64,000 bases of DNA from Archivesica marissinica (Eukaryota > Mollusca > Bivalvia > Venerida > Vesicomyidae). This document shows, piece by piece, positions 10,967 through 24,938 of this stretch. The stretch is taken from the NCBI GenBank assembly GCA_014843695.1, contig CM026387.1, positions 74,756,150-74,820,149 on the forward strand, read 5' to 3'. Position 1 is the stretch's first letter. The number at the start of each line of letters is the position of its first letter. Under the pieces are notes generated by a model, which worked only from the letters and a program-made list of their open reading frames with translations, made no database searches and was not told the origin of the DNA. The position numbers and the translations under genes are program-made.

Positions 10967-11205
10967 AGGTTCGATCCCCTGTCTGAACCTAATAAAATTA
11001 ACAGTCTTTCATATGGGACTTTAAACTGAGGTCTCGTGTCGGTGCTGTACACCGTGCACGTAAAGGAACAGAGGAAATTCTGGAATGGGTCTCTGTCTGT
11101 ATCATTGCACTATCCTCCAAAAATCTAAAATGACTAATATCTTCAGGACGCGTCGCTCATATGGACAACCGGTAGCGACGAGAAATACACGTAAAACACA
11201 CACAC
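10967..11205 (+). mobile_element. tRNA-derived SINE, type A, 5'-truncated
   Basis: It begins at the B-box (AGGTTCGATCCCCTGTCTGA) and continues through GTCTCGTGTCGGTGCTGTAC, TCTGGAATGGGTCTCTG and the tail CAACCGGTAGCGACGAGAAA. It ends about 16 bp before the end of exon 14 at 11222, so it lies immediately beyond that exon's donor site, in antisense orientation to the gene. Confidence 0.85.
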
Positions 11206-11221
11206 AAATATGTCTACTTAC

Positions 11222-11374
11222 TGTCAACAGATACATTGATGACAACGTTGATTGTATAATCTGGGTTAGTCGGTTTGTTGGAATCAGTCACCGTAATGTT
11301 GACAATATACATCGTAGTGTCACGTGGTAGATCGTTTGCAACGCTCAAATGACCTGTGGCATTGATAGTAAAAT
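11222..11374 (-). CDS. Cadherin gene exon 14 (B-type)
   Basis: The acceptor is CTGTCTTTCAG and the donor GACA/GTAAGT; 153 bp, phase 1 to phase 1. It encodes the second half of a cadherin repeat: FTINATGHLSVANDL, then YIVNITVTDSNKPTN, ending INVVINVSVD. F-x-I-N-A-T-G-x-L is the strand before the LDxE position and VTDSN stands in the place of the usual V-x-DGG. A type-A SINE sits directly against its donor side. Confidence 0.9.
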
Positions 11375-11611
11375 CTGAAAGACAGAAAAACGACAGCATA
11401 TTACAGTGATGGGTTGTATTATGAATGTGTGTCAATATTTAGATTTATTACACAGTGAATGCTGTTGAAACATATAATTTACATTAGGTCCGAAACACAC
11501 CTATAAGTTAAGCTAAGTTAAGTAATAATATTAATAAGTAACTTTAAACACACGCAATGTAGTTCATACCCCGATGGAAACTATTAACCAGCAAATCATT
11601 ACTTATATTTA
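11375..11611. other. Short intron sequence without recognisable content
   Basis: Only the acceptor tract of exon 14 is recognisable. Confidence 0.4.
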
Positions 11612-11770
11612 CATTAAGTCTTAACGGAACCACATACAAAACTCAAACTATGTTTGCAATGGGCAAGATTTGCGATAGCAATGGGCAAGAATTTCGATCG
11701 TTTATTCACTGGTAATGACGAAGTTATTACAAGTACATAACAAATGTTTTCAAATATCTACGTACTACAT
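11612..11770 (-). repeat. Dispersed repeat, inverted copy of 4816-4975
   Basis: See the partner copy. Here TAACGGAACCACATACAAAA and AACAAATGTTTTCAAATATC are the reverse complements of segments near 4950 and 4845. GCAATGGGCAAGA occurs twice in this copy and once in the other. Confidence 0.7.
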
Positions 11771-11878
11771 ACATATAGTCGAATACATGAAACACAGCCT
11801 CGGCGCAGACCGAGATACACAGGACACGGGTAAAAACGAGAGGTAAAAAAATCATTAATGATAATGTAAAATAAACTC

Positions 11879-12037
11879 TGGAAAACTGTATCCAATGTAC
11901 CTCAGGGATGTTTCATATATTTTACTAACAATGGAAAACTGTATCCAATGTACCTCATCGATGTTTCATATATTTTACTAACAATGGAACACTGTATCCA
12001 ATGTACCTCAGTGATAGTTCATATAGTTTACTAACAA
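11879..12037. repeat. 53-bp tandem repeat, three copies
   Basis: Each unit holds CTGTATCCAATGTACCTCA and TTCATATATTTTACTAACAA. The third copy has more substitutions. Confidence 0.9.
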
Positions 12038-12588
12038 CATATCTTTGATTGTTTGTAGATTAAAATATTTTCCAAACGATAACATATTCATACTCGGTTT
12101 TACGAAATACTACATGATACTTATAACAATAACGAATATAAATTCAATTCGATTTTAACATTTAAATCAATATGGAACAGTTCATAGATCCCATTCACGA
12201 AACAATTCGAATTTGGATAGCGAAATTGCTTGCGAAACGATCTAAGCCTAGCGTAGAACTGGCGATCAATCGAACAATAACAATATCACATGACCAAACA
12301 TGCAATCTCAGACATGTGATCATCTTATGCACCAATAATTCGTTAACGCATACACATACCCACCCCATCTGAGCTATTATAACGTAACGCACAAAACTTG
12401 AAATTATTGAAAGAACATCAAAGAAAAGCTGCCTAAAACTGCGAATGCGCATGCCCCTAACTTCGAGTGCGCATGTCAGCCTCAATAGTGAGGAAATTCA
12501 CACGGAAATAGATACAAACATGCCATATACGTTCATCGAATAGAATGCAATAATGATGTAAATATAAATAGATGAATAGCTCACGTAC
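12038..12588. other. Intron sequence without recognisable content
   Basis: AT-rich with a short CACACA-like run near 12345. The open frames here (66 and 96 codons, opposite strands) overlap each other and show no domain, so they are not called. Confidence 0.5.
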
Positions 12589-12805
12589 AGGTGGACGTTG
12601 TATTATATGTCAGTTGGTGGAATTCAGGAGATTTATCCGCGTCGGAACAATTCAGTTGCTTTATCACAGTTTCTGGTTGGGAAAGGAGGCTAATGTTAAC
12701 GTCTTCATTGGTAAACGTGCAGACAGGAACTTCGTCATTTACGTCCAGAATTTCGATTGATACAGTTGTAGTTGCGGTAAGTGGAATTGTCCCTCCGTCA
12801 ACCGC
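12589..12805 (-). CDS. Cadherin gene exon 13 (Aext-type)
   Basis: The acceptor is CATATTTCAG and the donor is T/GTACGT; 217 bp, phase 0 to 1. It starts AVDGGTIPLTATTTVSIEIL followed by DVNDEVPVC. That is the classical end of a cadherin repeat (A-x-DGG ... V-x-I-x-I-x-DVND) and then the linker into the next. The following repeat carries two cysteines (PVC and LNCSDAD), the same pair seen in exons 5 and 8. A donor 5 bp further on (GTGAGC) would give phase 0 and break the junction, so the GTACGT site is preferred. The intron upstream of it is the largest in the window, 17.4 kb. Confidence 0.9.
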
Positions 12806-12869
12806 CTGAAATATGGAATAAATATACAGTGCTTTTCATTCTATTTGGAAGATTGTTAATTTATACAAA

Positions 12870-13088
12870 TTTATTTTAGCTCGATTGCGTAACAAGTTCT
12901 TACAACTTATATTAATCACTCTCGAGACCTCGTTCCATGGAATTCATTGCCACGAGGGAGAGAAGGGGCAACGTAAAATTTAAATGCCTTGACTAAGCGC
13001 AAAATCGTAACAGCTCCAGCGGGGCTCGAACTCCGGGTATTTCGCACTTGATGCCAACGCTCTACCGCTGCGCTATCACAACTTCCTC
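12870..13088 (-). mobile_element. tRNA-derived SINE, type C
   Basis: This is the inverted copy of the family at 6117. The plus strand reads CTTATATTAATCACTCTCGA (tail), GGGGCAACGTAAAATTTAAA (body), CGGGGCTCGAACTCCGGG (B-box complement) and CTACCGCTGCGCTATCACAA (A-box complement). Confidence 0.8.
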
Positions 13089-13185
13089 AAAAATTGTTGT
13101 GAAAATATATGACCGATGAAATTCACACTTAGCAAATCCATAGTTACTGCCTGCCTACACAGATTCCTAGAATCGCAATATTCAT

Positions 13186-16100
13186 CGCATATGTTGTATC
13201 AACCGCATATATTGTACCCACCCCACATATTGTATCCACCCACATATTGTATCCACCCATATATTGTACCCACCCCACATATTGTATCCACCCACATATT
13301 GTATCAACCCATATATTGTACCCACCCCATATATTGTATCCACCCATATATTGTACCCACCACATATATTGTATCCACCCCATATATTGTGCCCACCCCA
13401 TATATTGTATCCACCCATATATTGTACCCACCCCATATATTGTATCCACCCCATATATTGTGCCCACCCCATATATTGTATCCACCCATATATTGTACCC
13501 ACCCCATATATTGTATCCACCCCATATATTGTGCCCACCCATATATTGTATCCACCCATATATTGTATCCACCCATATATTGTACCCACCCATATATTGT
13601 ATCCACCCCATATATTGTATCCACCCATATATTGTATCCACCCATATATTGTATCCACCCATATATTGTATCCACCCATATATTGTATCCACCCATATAT
13701 TGTATCCACCCCATATATTGTACCCACCCCATATATTGTACCCACCCATATATTGTATCCACCCATATATTGTATCCACCCATATATTGTATCCACCCCA
13801 TATATTGTACCCATCCCATATATTGTACCCACCCCATATATTGTATCCACCCCATATATTGTATCCACCCATATATTGTATCCACCCCATATATTGTACC
13901 CACCGCATATATTGTATCCACCCATATATTGTATCCACCCATATATTGTATCCACCCCATATATTGTACCCACCGCATATATTGTACCCATCCCATATAT
14001 TGTATCCACCCATATATTGTATCCACCCATATATTGTATCCACCCATATATTGTATCCACCCATATATTGTACCCACCCATATATTGTACCCACCCATAT
14101 ATTGTATCCACCCATATATTGTATCCACCGCATATATTGTACCCACCCCATATATTGTACCCACCGCATATATTGTATCCACCCATATATTGTATCCACC
14201 CATATATTGTATCCACCCATATATTGTATCCACCCCATATATTGTATCCACCCATATATTGTATCCACCCATATATTGTATCCACCCATATATTGTACCC
14301 ACCCCTATATTGTATCCACCCCTATATTGTATCCACCCATATATTGTACCCACCCCATATATTGTACCCACCGCATATGTTGTATCCACCCATATATTGT
14401 ATCCACCCCATATGTTGTATCCACCCCATATATTGTATCCACCCATATATTGTACCCACCCCATATATTGTATCCACCCCATATATTGTACCACCCATAT
14501 ATTGTATCCACCGCATATATTGTATCCACCCATATATTGTATCCCCCATATATTGTACCCACCCCATATATTGTATCCACCGCATATATTGTATCCACCC
14601 ATATATTGTATCCACCCCATATATTGTATCCACCCAATATGTACCCACCCCACATTGTATCCACACCAATATTGTACCCACCCCATATATTGTACCCACC
14701 CATATATTGTACCCACCCCATATATTGTATCCACCCATATATTGTATCCACCCATATATTGTACCCACCCCATATATTGTATCCAACAATATATTGTACC
14801 CACCGCATATGTTGTATCCACCCATATATTGTACCCACCCCATATATTGTATCCACCCATATATTGTACCCACCGCATATGTTGTATCCATCCATATATT
14901 GTACCCACCCCATATATTGTATCCACCCCATATATTGTATCCACCCATATATTGTACCCACCCGATATAGTGTACCAACCCATATATTGTATCCACCCAT
15001 ATATTGTACCCACCCCATATATTGTACCCACCCATATATTGTACCCACCCCATATATTGTATCCACCCATATATTGTACCCACCCCATATATTGTACCCA
15101 CCCATATATTGTACCCACCCCATATATTGTACCCACCCATATATTGTATCCCACCCCTATATTGTATCCACCCATATATTGTACCCACCCCATATATTGT
15201 AACAACCCATATTTTACCCAATATTATATAACATACATTGTACCAAACGCATAATATTGTACCAAAAACCCCAATATCCAAAAATTAAAAAAAAAACATA
15301 ATCCACCAATATATTAATACACCCACATATGTATGTACCCACCCATATATTGTACCCACCCATATATTGTATCCACCCATATATTGTACCCACCCCATAT
15401 ATTGTACCCACCCCATATATTGTACCCACCCATATATTGTACCCACCCATATATTGTACCCATCCCATATATTGTACCCACCCATATATTGTATCCACCC
15501 NNNNNNNNNNNNNNNNNNNNNNNNNNNNNNNNNNNNNNNNNNNNNNNNNNNNNNNNNNNNNNNNNNNNNNNNNNNNNNNNNNNNNNNNNNNNNNNNNNNN
15601 NNNNNNNNNNNNNNNNNNNNNNNNNNNNNNNNNNNNNNNNNNNNNNNNNNNNNNNNNNNNNNNNNNNNNNNNNNNNNNNNNNNNNNNNNNNNNNNNNNNN
15701 NNNNNNNNNNNNNNNNNNNNNNNNNNNNNNNNNNNNNNNNNNNNNNNNNNNNNNNNNNNNNNNNNNNNNNNNNNNNNNNNNNNNNNNNNNNNNNNNNNNN
15801 NNNNNNNNNNNNNNNNNNNNNNNNNNNNNNNNNNNNNNNNNNNNNNNNNNNNNNNNNNNNNNNNNNNNNNNNNNNNNNNNNNNNNNNNNNNNNNNNNNNN
15901 NNNNNNNNNNNNNNNNNNNNNNNNNNNNNNNNNNNNNNNNNNNNNNNNNNNNNNNNNNNNNNNNNNNNNNNNNNNNNNNNNNNNNNNNNNNNNNNNNNNN
16001 NNNNNNNNNNNNNNNNNNNNNNNNNNNNNNNNNNNNNNNNNNNNNNNNNNNNNNNNNNNNNNNNNNNNNNNNNNNNNNNNNNNNNNNNNNNNNNNNNNNN

Positions 16101-19100
16101 NNNNNNNNNNNNNNNNNNNNNNNNNNNNNNNNNNNNNNNNNNNNNNNNNNNNNNNNNNNNNNNNNNNNNNNNNNNNNNNNNNNNNNNNNNNNNNNNNNNN
16201 NNNNNNNNNNNNNNNNNNNNNNNNNNNNNNNNNNNNNNNNNNNNNNNNNNNNNNNNNNNNNNNNNNNNNNNNNNNNNNNNNNNNNNNNNNNNNNNNNNNN
16301 NNNNNNNNNNNNNNNNNNNNNNNNNNNNNNNNNNNNNNNNNNNNNNNNNNNNNNNNNNNNNNNNNNNNNNNNNNNNNNNNNNNNNNNNNNNNNNNNNNNN
16401 NNNNNNNNNNNNNNNNNNNNNNNNNNNNNNNNNNNNNNNNNNNNNNNNNNNNNNNNNNNNNNNNNNNNNNNNNNNNNNNNNNNNNNNNNNNNNNNNNNNN
16501 ATATTGTACCCACCCCATATATTGTATCCACCGCATGTATTGTATCCACCCATATATTGTACCCACCCCATATATTGTACCCACCGCATATATTGTATCC
16601 ACCCATATATTGTATCCACCCATATATTGTACCCACCCCATATATTGTACCCACCCATATATTGTATCCACCCATATATTGTACCCCCCCATATATTGTA
16701 CCAACAACCATATATTGTACCCACCACATATATACCACCCAAAACCCCCAAAACCCACCCACAAAACCCACCCCAAAACCACCCCAATGTATCCACCCAT
16801 ATATTGTACCCACCCCATATATTGTACCCACCCCATATATTGTATCCACCCATATATTGTATCCACCCATATATTGTACCCACCCCATATATTATAGCCA
16901 CCGCATATGTTGTATCCATCCATATAATGTATCCACCCATATATTGTATCCACCCATATATTGTATCCACCCCATATATTGTATCCACCCCATATATTGT
17001 ATCCACCCATATATTGTACCCACCCCATATATTGTATCCACCCCATATATTGTATCCACCCCATATATTGTATCCACCGCATATATTGTATCCACCCATA
17101 TATTGTATCCACCCATATATTGTACCCACCCCATATATTGTACCCACCCCATATATTGTATCCACCCATATATTGTATCCACCCCATTTATTGTACCCAC
17201 CCCATATATGGTACCCACCGCATATGTTGTATCCATCAATATATTGTATCCACCCCATATATTGTATCCACCCATATATTGTATCCACCCATATATTGTA
17301 CCCACCCCATATATTGTATCCACCCCATATATTGTACCCACCCCAAATATTGTATCCACCGCATATATTGTATCCATCGCATATATTGTATCCACCCATA
17401 TATTGTATCCACCCATATATTGTATCCACCGCATATATTGTACCCACCCCATATATTGTATCCACCCATATATTGTATCCACCCATATATTGTACCCACC
17501 CCATATATTATAGCCACCCCATATATTGTATCCACCCATATATTGTACCCACCGCATATATTGTATCCACCCATATATTGTATCCACCCATATATTGTAC
17601 CCACCCCATATATTATAGCCACCCCATATATTGTATCCACCCATATATTGTATCCACCCATATAATGTACCACCCATATATTGTACCCACCCCACATATT
17701 TATCCACCCATATATTGTACCACCCCATATGTTGTACCACCCATATATTGTCCCCCCCATATATTGTACCCACCCCATATATGTATCCATCCATATATTG
17801 TACCACCCATATATTGTATCCACCCATATATTGTATCCACCCATATATTGTACCAATACCATATATTGTACCCACCGCATATATTGTACCCACCCATATA
17901 TTGTATCCACCCATATATTGTACCCACCCCATATATTGTACCCACCCCATATATTGTACCCACCCATATATTGTATCCACCCATATATTGTACCCATCCC
18001 ATATATTGTACCCACCCATATATTGTATCCACCCATATATTGTACCCACCCCATATATTGTACCCATCGCATATGTTGTATCCACCCATATATTGTATCC
18101 ACCCATATATTGTATCCAACCATATATTGTACCCACCGCATATATTGTATCCACCCATATATTGTATCCACCCATATATTGTACCCACCCCATATATTGT
18201 ATCCACCCATATATTGTACCCACCCCATATATTGTATCCACCCCATATATTGTACCCACCCCATATATTGTATCCAGCCATATATTGTACCCACTCCATA
18301 TATTGTATCCACCCATATAGTGTACCCATCCCATATATTGTACCCACCCCATATATTGTATCCACCCATATATTGTATCCACCCATATATTGTACCCACC
18401 CCATATATTGTATCCACCCATATATTGTACCCACCGCATATATTGTATCCACCCATATATTGTACCCACCCATATATTGTATCCACCCATACATTGTACC
18501 CACCCCATATATTGTATCCACCCATATATTGTATCCACCGCATATATTGTATCCACCCCACATATTGTACCCACCCCATATATTGTACCCACCCATATAT
18601 TGTACCCACCCCACATATTGTACCACCCCACATATTGTACCCACCCATATATTGTATCCACCCATATATATATCCACCCATATATTGTACCCACCCCATA
18701 TATTGTACCCACACCCACATATTGTATCCACCCCACATATTGTACCCACCCATATATTGTACCCACCCATATATTGTACCCACCCCACATATTGTACCCA
18801 CCCCACATATTGTACCACCCCACATATTGTACCCACCCCATATATTGTATCCACCCATATATTGTACCCACCCCATATATTGTATCCACCCATATATTGT
18901 ATCCACCCCACATATTGTACCCACCCTACATATTGTACCCACCCCACATATTGTATCCACCCACATATTGTATCCACCCATATATTGTATCCACCCCACA
19001 TATTGTACCCACCCCACATATTGTATCCACCCATATATTGTACCCACCGCATATATTGTACCCACCGCATATATTGTACCCACCGCATATATTGTACCCA

Positions 19101-22100
19101 CCGCATATATTGTACCCATCCCACATATTGTACCCACCCCATATATTGTATCCACCCATATATTGTACCCACCCCATATATTGTACCCACCCCATATATT
19201 GTATCCACCGCATGTATTGTATCCACCCATATATTGTACCCACCCCATATATTGTACCCACCGCATATATTGTATCCACCCATATATTGTATCCACCCAT
19301 ATATTGTATCCACCCCATATATTGTACCCACCGCATATATTGTATCCACCCATATATTGTATCCACCCATATATTGTATCAACCCATATATTGTACCCAC
19401 CGCATATATTGTATCCACCCATATATTGTATCCACCCATATATTGTACCCACCCCATATATTGTACCCACCCCATATATTGTATCCACCCATATATTGTA
19501 TCCACCCATATATTGTACCCACCCCATATATTGTACCCACCCCATATATTGTATCCACCCATATATTGTATCCACCCATATATTGTACCCACCCCATATA
19601 TTATAGCCACCGCATATGTTGTATCCATCCATATAATGTATCCACCCATATATTGTATCCACCCATATATTGTACCCACCGCATATATTGTACCCACCCC
19701 ATATATTGTATCCACCGCATATATTGTATCCACCCATATATTGTACCCACCCCATATATTGTATCCACCCCATATATTGTATCCACCGCATATATTGTAT
19801 CCACCCATATATTGTATCCACCCATATATTGTACCCACCCCATATATTGTACCCACCCCATATATTGTATCCACCCATATATTGTATCCACCCCATTTAT
19901 TGTACCCACCCCATATATGGTACCCACCGCATATGTTGTATCCATCAATATATTGTATCCACCCCATATATTGTATCCACCCATATATTGTATCCACCCA
20001 TATATTGTACCCACCCCATATATTGTATCCACCCCATATATTGTACCCACCCCAAATATTGTATCCACCGCATATATTGTATCCATCGCATATATTGTAT
20101 CCACCCATATATTGTATCCACCCATATATTGTATCCACCCATATATTGTATCCACCCATATAATGTATCCACCCATATATTGTACCCACCCCACATATTG
20201 TATCCACCCATATATTGTATCCACCCCATATGTTGTACCCACCCCATATATTGTACCCACCCCATATATTGTACCCACCCCATATATTGTATCCATCCAT
20301 ATATTGTATCCACCCATATATTGTATCCACCCATATATTGTATCCACCCATATATTGTACCAATACCATATATTGTACCCACCGCATATATTGTACCCAC
20401 CCATATATTGTATCCACCCATATATTGTACCCACCCCATATATTGTACCCACCCCATATATTGTACCCACCCATATATTGTATCCACCCATATATTGTAC
20501 CCATCCCATATATTGTACCCACCCATATATTGTATCCACCCATATATTGTACCCACCCCATATATTGTACCCATCGCATATATTGTATCCACCCATATAT
20601 TGTATCCACCCATATATTGTATCCAACCATATATTGTACCCACCGCATATATTGTATCCACCCATATATTGTATCCACCCATATATTGTACCCACCCCAT
20701 ATATTGTATCCACCCATATATTGTACCCACCCCATATATTGTATCCACCCCATATATTGTACCCACCCCATATATTGTATCCAGCCATATATTGTACCCA
20801 CTCTATATATTGTATCCACCCATATAGTGTACCCATCCCATATATTGTACCCACCCCATATATTGTATCCACCCATATATTGTACCCATCCATATATTGT
20901 ACCCACCCCATATATTGTATCCACCCATATATTGTACCCACCCATATATTGTATCCACCCATATATTGTATCCACCGCATATATTGTATCCACCCATATA
21001 TTGTACCCACCCATATATTGTATCCACCCATATATTGTATCCACCCATATATTGTATCCACCCATATATTGTATCCACCGCATATATTGTATCCACCGCA
21101 TATATTGTATCCACCCATATATTGTACCCACCCATATATTGTATCCACCGCATATATTGTATCCACCGCATATATTGTATCCACCCATATATTGTATCCA
21201 CCCATATATTGTACCCACCCCATATATTGTATCCACCCATATATTGTATCCACCGCATATATTGTATCCACCCATATATTGTACCCACCCCATATATTGT
21301 ACCCACCGCATATATTTTACCCATCACATATATTGTATCCACCCATATATTGTATCCACCACATATATTGTATCCACCGCATATATTGTATCCACCCATA
21401 TATTGTATCCACCCATATATTGTACCCACCCCATATATTGTATCCACCCATATATTGTATCCACCGCATATATTGTATCCACCGCATATATTGTATCCAC
21501 CCATATATTATACCCACCCCATATATTGTACCCACCCATATATTGTATCCACCCATATATTGTATCCACCCCATATATTGTACCCACCGCATATATTGTA
21601 CCCATCCCATATATTGTATCCACCCATATATTGTATCCACCCCATATATTGTATCCACCCCATTTATTGTATCCACCCATATATTGTACCCACCCCATAT
21701 ATTGTACCCACCGCATATATTGTACCCATCACATATATTGTATCCACCCATATATTGTATCCACCCATATATTGCATCCACCCATATATTGTACCCACCC
21801 CATATATTGTACCCACCCATATATTGTATCCACCCATATATTGTATCCACCCCATATATTGTACCCACCGCATATATTGTACCCATCCCATATATTGTAT
21901 CCACCCATATATTGTATCCACCGCATATATTGTACCCACCCCATATATTGTATCCACCCATATATTGTATCCACCGCATATATTGTATCCACCCATATAT
22001 TGTACCCACCCCATATATTGTACCCACCGCATATATTGTACCCATCACATATATTGTATCCACCCATATATTGTACCCACCCATATATTGTATCCACCCC

Positions 22101-24563
22101 ATATATTGTATCCACCCATATATTGTATCCACCGCATATATTGTATCCACCCATATATTGTACCCACCCCATATATTGTACCCACCCCATATATTGTATC
22201 CACCCATATATTGTACCCACCCCATATATTGTACCCACCGCATATATTGTACCCATCACATATATTGTATCCACCCATATATTGTATCCACCGCATATAT
22301 TGTATCCACCCATATATTGTACCCACCCCATATATTGTACCCACCGCATATATTGTACCCATCACATATATTGTATCCACCCATATATTGTATCCACCCA
22401 TATATTGTACCCACCCCATATATTGCATCCACCCATTTATTGTATCCACCCATATATTGTACCCACCCCATATATTGTACCCACCGCATATATTGTACCC
22501 ACCCCATATATTGTACCCACCGCATATATTGTATCCACCCATATATTGTATCCACCCATATATTGTACCCACCCCATATATTGTACCCACCGCATATATT
22601 GTATCCACCCATATATTGTACCCACCCCATATATTGTACCCACCGCATATATTGTACCCACCCCATATATTGTACCCATCACATATATTGTATCCACCCA
22701 TATATTGTATCCACCCATATATTGTACCCATTCCATATATTGTATCCACCCCATATATTGTATCCACCCATATATTGTATCCACCCATATATTGCATCCA
22801 CCCATATATTGGATCCACCCATATATTGTATCCACCCATATATTGCATCCACCCCATATATTGTACCCACCCCATATATTGTGCCCACCGCATATATTGT
22901 ATCCACCCATATATTGTATCCACCCATATATTGCATCCACCCCATATATTGTACCCATCCCATATATTGTACCCACCCCATATATTGTATCCACCCCATA
23001 TATTGTATCCACCCATATATTGTATCCACCCCATATATTGTACCCACCGCATATATTGTATCCACCCATATATTGTATCCACCCATATATTGTATCCACC
23101 CCATATATTGTACCCACCGCATATATTGTACCCATCCCATATATTGTATCCACCCATATATTGTATCCACCCATATGTTGTATCCACCCATATATTGTAT
23201 CCACCCATATATTGTACCCACCGCATATATTGTACCCATCCCATATATTGTATCCACCCATATATTGTATCCACCACATATATTGTACCCACCCCATATA
23301 TTGTACCCACCGCATATATTGTATCCACCCATATATTGTATCCACCCATATATTGTATCCACCGCATATATTGTACCCACCCCATATATTGTATCCACCC
23401 ATATATTGTATCCACCCATATATTGTATCCACCCATATATTGTACCCACCCCATATATTGTATCCACCCATATATTGTACCCACCCATATATTGCATCCA
23501 CCCATTTATTGTATCCACCCATATATTGTACCCACCCCATATATTGTACCCACCGCATATATTGTACCCACCCCATATATTGTACCCACCGCATATATTG
23601 TATCCACCCATATATTGTATCCACCCATATATTGTACCCACCCCATATATTGTACCCACCGCATATATTGTACCCATCACATATATTGTATCCACCCATA
23701 TATTGTACCCACCCCATATATTGTACCCACCGCATATATTGTACCCACCCCATATATTGTACCCATCACATATATTGTATCCACCCATATATTGTATCCA
23801 CCCATATATTGTACCCATTCCATATATTGTATCCACCCCATATATTGTATCCACCCATATATTGTATCCACCCATATATTGCATCCACCCATATATTGTA
23901 TCCACCCATATATTGTATCCACCCATATATTGCATCCACCCCATATATTGTACCCACCCCATATATTGTGCCCACCGCATATATTGTATCCACCCATATA
24001 TTGTATCCACCCATATATTGCATCCACCCCATATATTGTACCCATCCCATATATTGTACCCACCCCATATATTGTATCCACCCCATATATTGTATCCACC
24101 CATATATTGTATCCACCCCATATATTGTACCCACCGCATATATTGTATCCACCCATATATTGTATCCACCCATATATTGTATCCACCCCATATATTGTAC
24201 CCACCGCATATATTGTACCCATCCCATATATTGTATCCACCCATATATTGTATCCACCCATATGTTGTATCCACCCATATATTGTATCCACCCATATATT
24301 GTACCCACCGCATATATTGTACCCATCCCATATATTGTATCCACCCATATATTGTATCCACCGCATATATTGTACCCACCCCATATATTGTACCCACCGC
24401 ATATATTGTATCCACCCATATATTGTATCCACCCATATATTGTATCCACCGCATATATTGTACCCACCCCATATATTGTATCCACCCATATATTGTATCC
24501 ACCCATATATTGTATCCACCCATATATTGTACCCACCCCATATATTGTACCCACCCATATATA
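13186..24563. repeat. Giant 17/18-bp minisatellite
   Basis: Units of 17 bp (CCACCCATATATTGTAT) and 18 bp (CCACCCCATATATTGTAC) are mixed in irregular order through 11.4 kb, interrupted by the 1-kb gap. The C/T change in GTAYCC and an A/G change (CCGCATATATTG) produce a small set of recurring unit types. Non-repeat islands occur at about 15205-15325 (AAATTAAAAAAAAAACATAA) and 16735-16790 (CCCAAAACCCCCAAAACCCA). A block beginning before 16891 recurs 2709 bp later (for instance ATTATAGCCA at 16891 and 19600), continuing at a 2507-bp offset (17851/20358, 18271/20778). Another block recurs at 1087 bp (22731/23818, 22881/23968, 23171/24258). No unit phase contains a stop, so very long frames are open on both strands. 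None is a gene. Confidence 0.97.
15501..16500. other. Assembly gap of 1000 N
   Basis: Exactly 1000 N bases interrupt the 17/18-bp array. The round number suggests a scaffold gap of unknown true size, so the real array may be longer or shorter. Confidence 0.99.
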
Positions 24564-24938
24564 TGTACATGTATAGAGAGAGCTTATCAGTGAGCCGACA
24601 CGTCTATGATGACAATTTATTATACTTGACACAATGTACGGTGTTAACTGATGTCCCGGTATTAATAGAGATCTGATTACAGGTTAATTTAGTTGAAAAT
24701 GACGGGTTTAACGGTTTGTCATGCATGTTATATGGGGCAATAATTGCGAGACTAACAGTATTATAAATTGTAATTAGGCTGGTTGATACGCCAGAGGTCT
24801 TCTGTTATATTAGGTGGAAGTCTAGTGATTGCTACAGTACCTTACGGTTACATGTAGGCACCAATACCAGGTTAATAAAACCTTCGTAATTGTACAAATT
24901 CTATCACAATAATTGGCCTTACACGACTGTAATCATGT
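24564..24938. other. Intron sequence without recognisable content
   Basis: Unique AT-rich sequence between the giant array and the recombinase relic, with no gene seen. Confidence 0.4.

Noticed and set aside
12172..12485. Small genes at 12172-12372 (+) or 12195-12485 (-)
   Set aside because: They overlap each other on opposite strands, have no domain, motif or repeat family, and lie in an intron.
12581..12588. Donor GTGAGC at 12585 for exon 13
   Set aside because: It would end the exon after TGTAC in a phase that does not fit exon 14; GTACGT three to four bases earlier gives phase 1 as in all other A-type exons.
18390..24593. 2067-codon open frame and many similar frames in the 17/18-bp array
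   Set aside because: All frames on both strands are open because neither unit contains a stop in any phase; overlapping long frames on both strands cannot all be genes.
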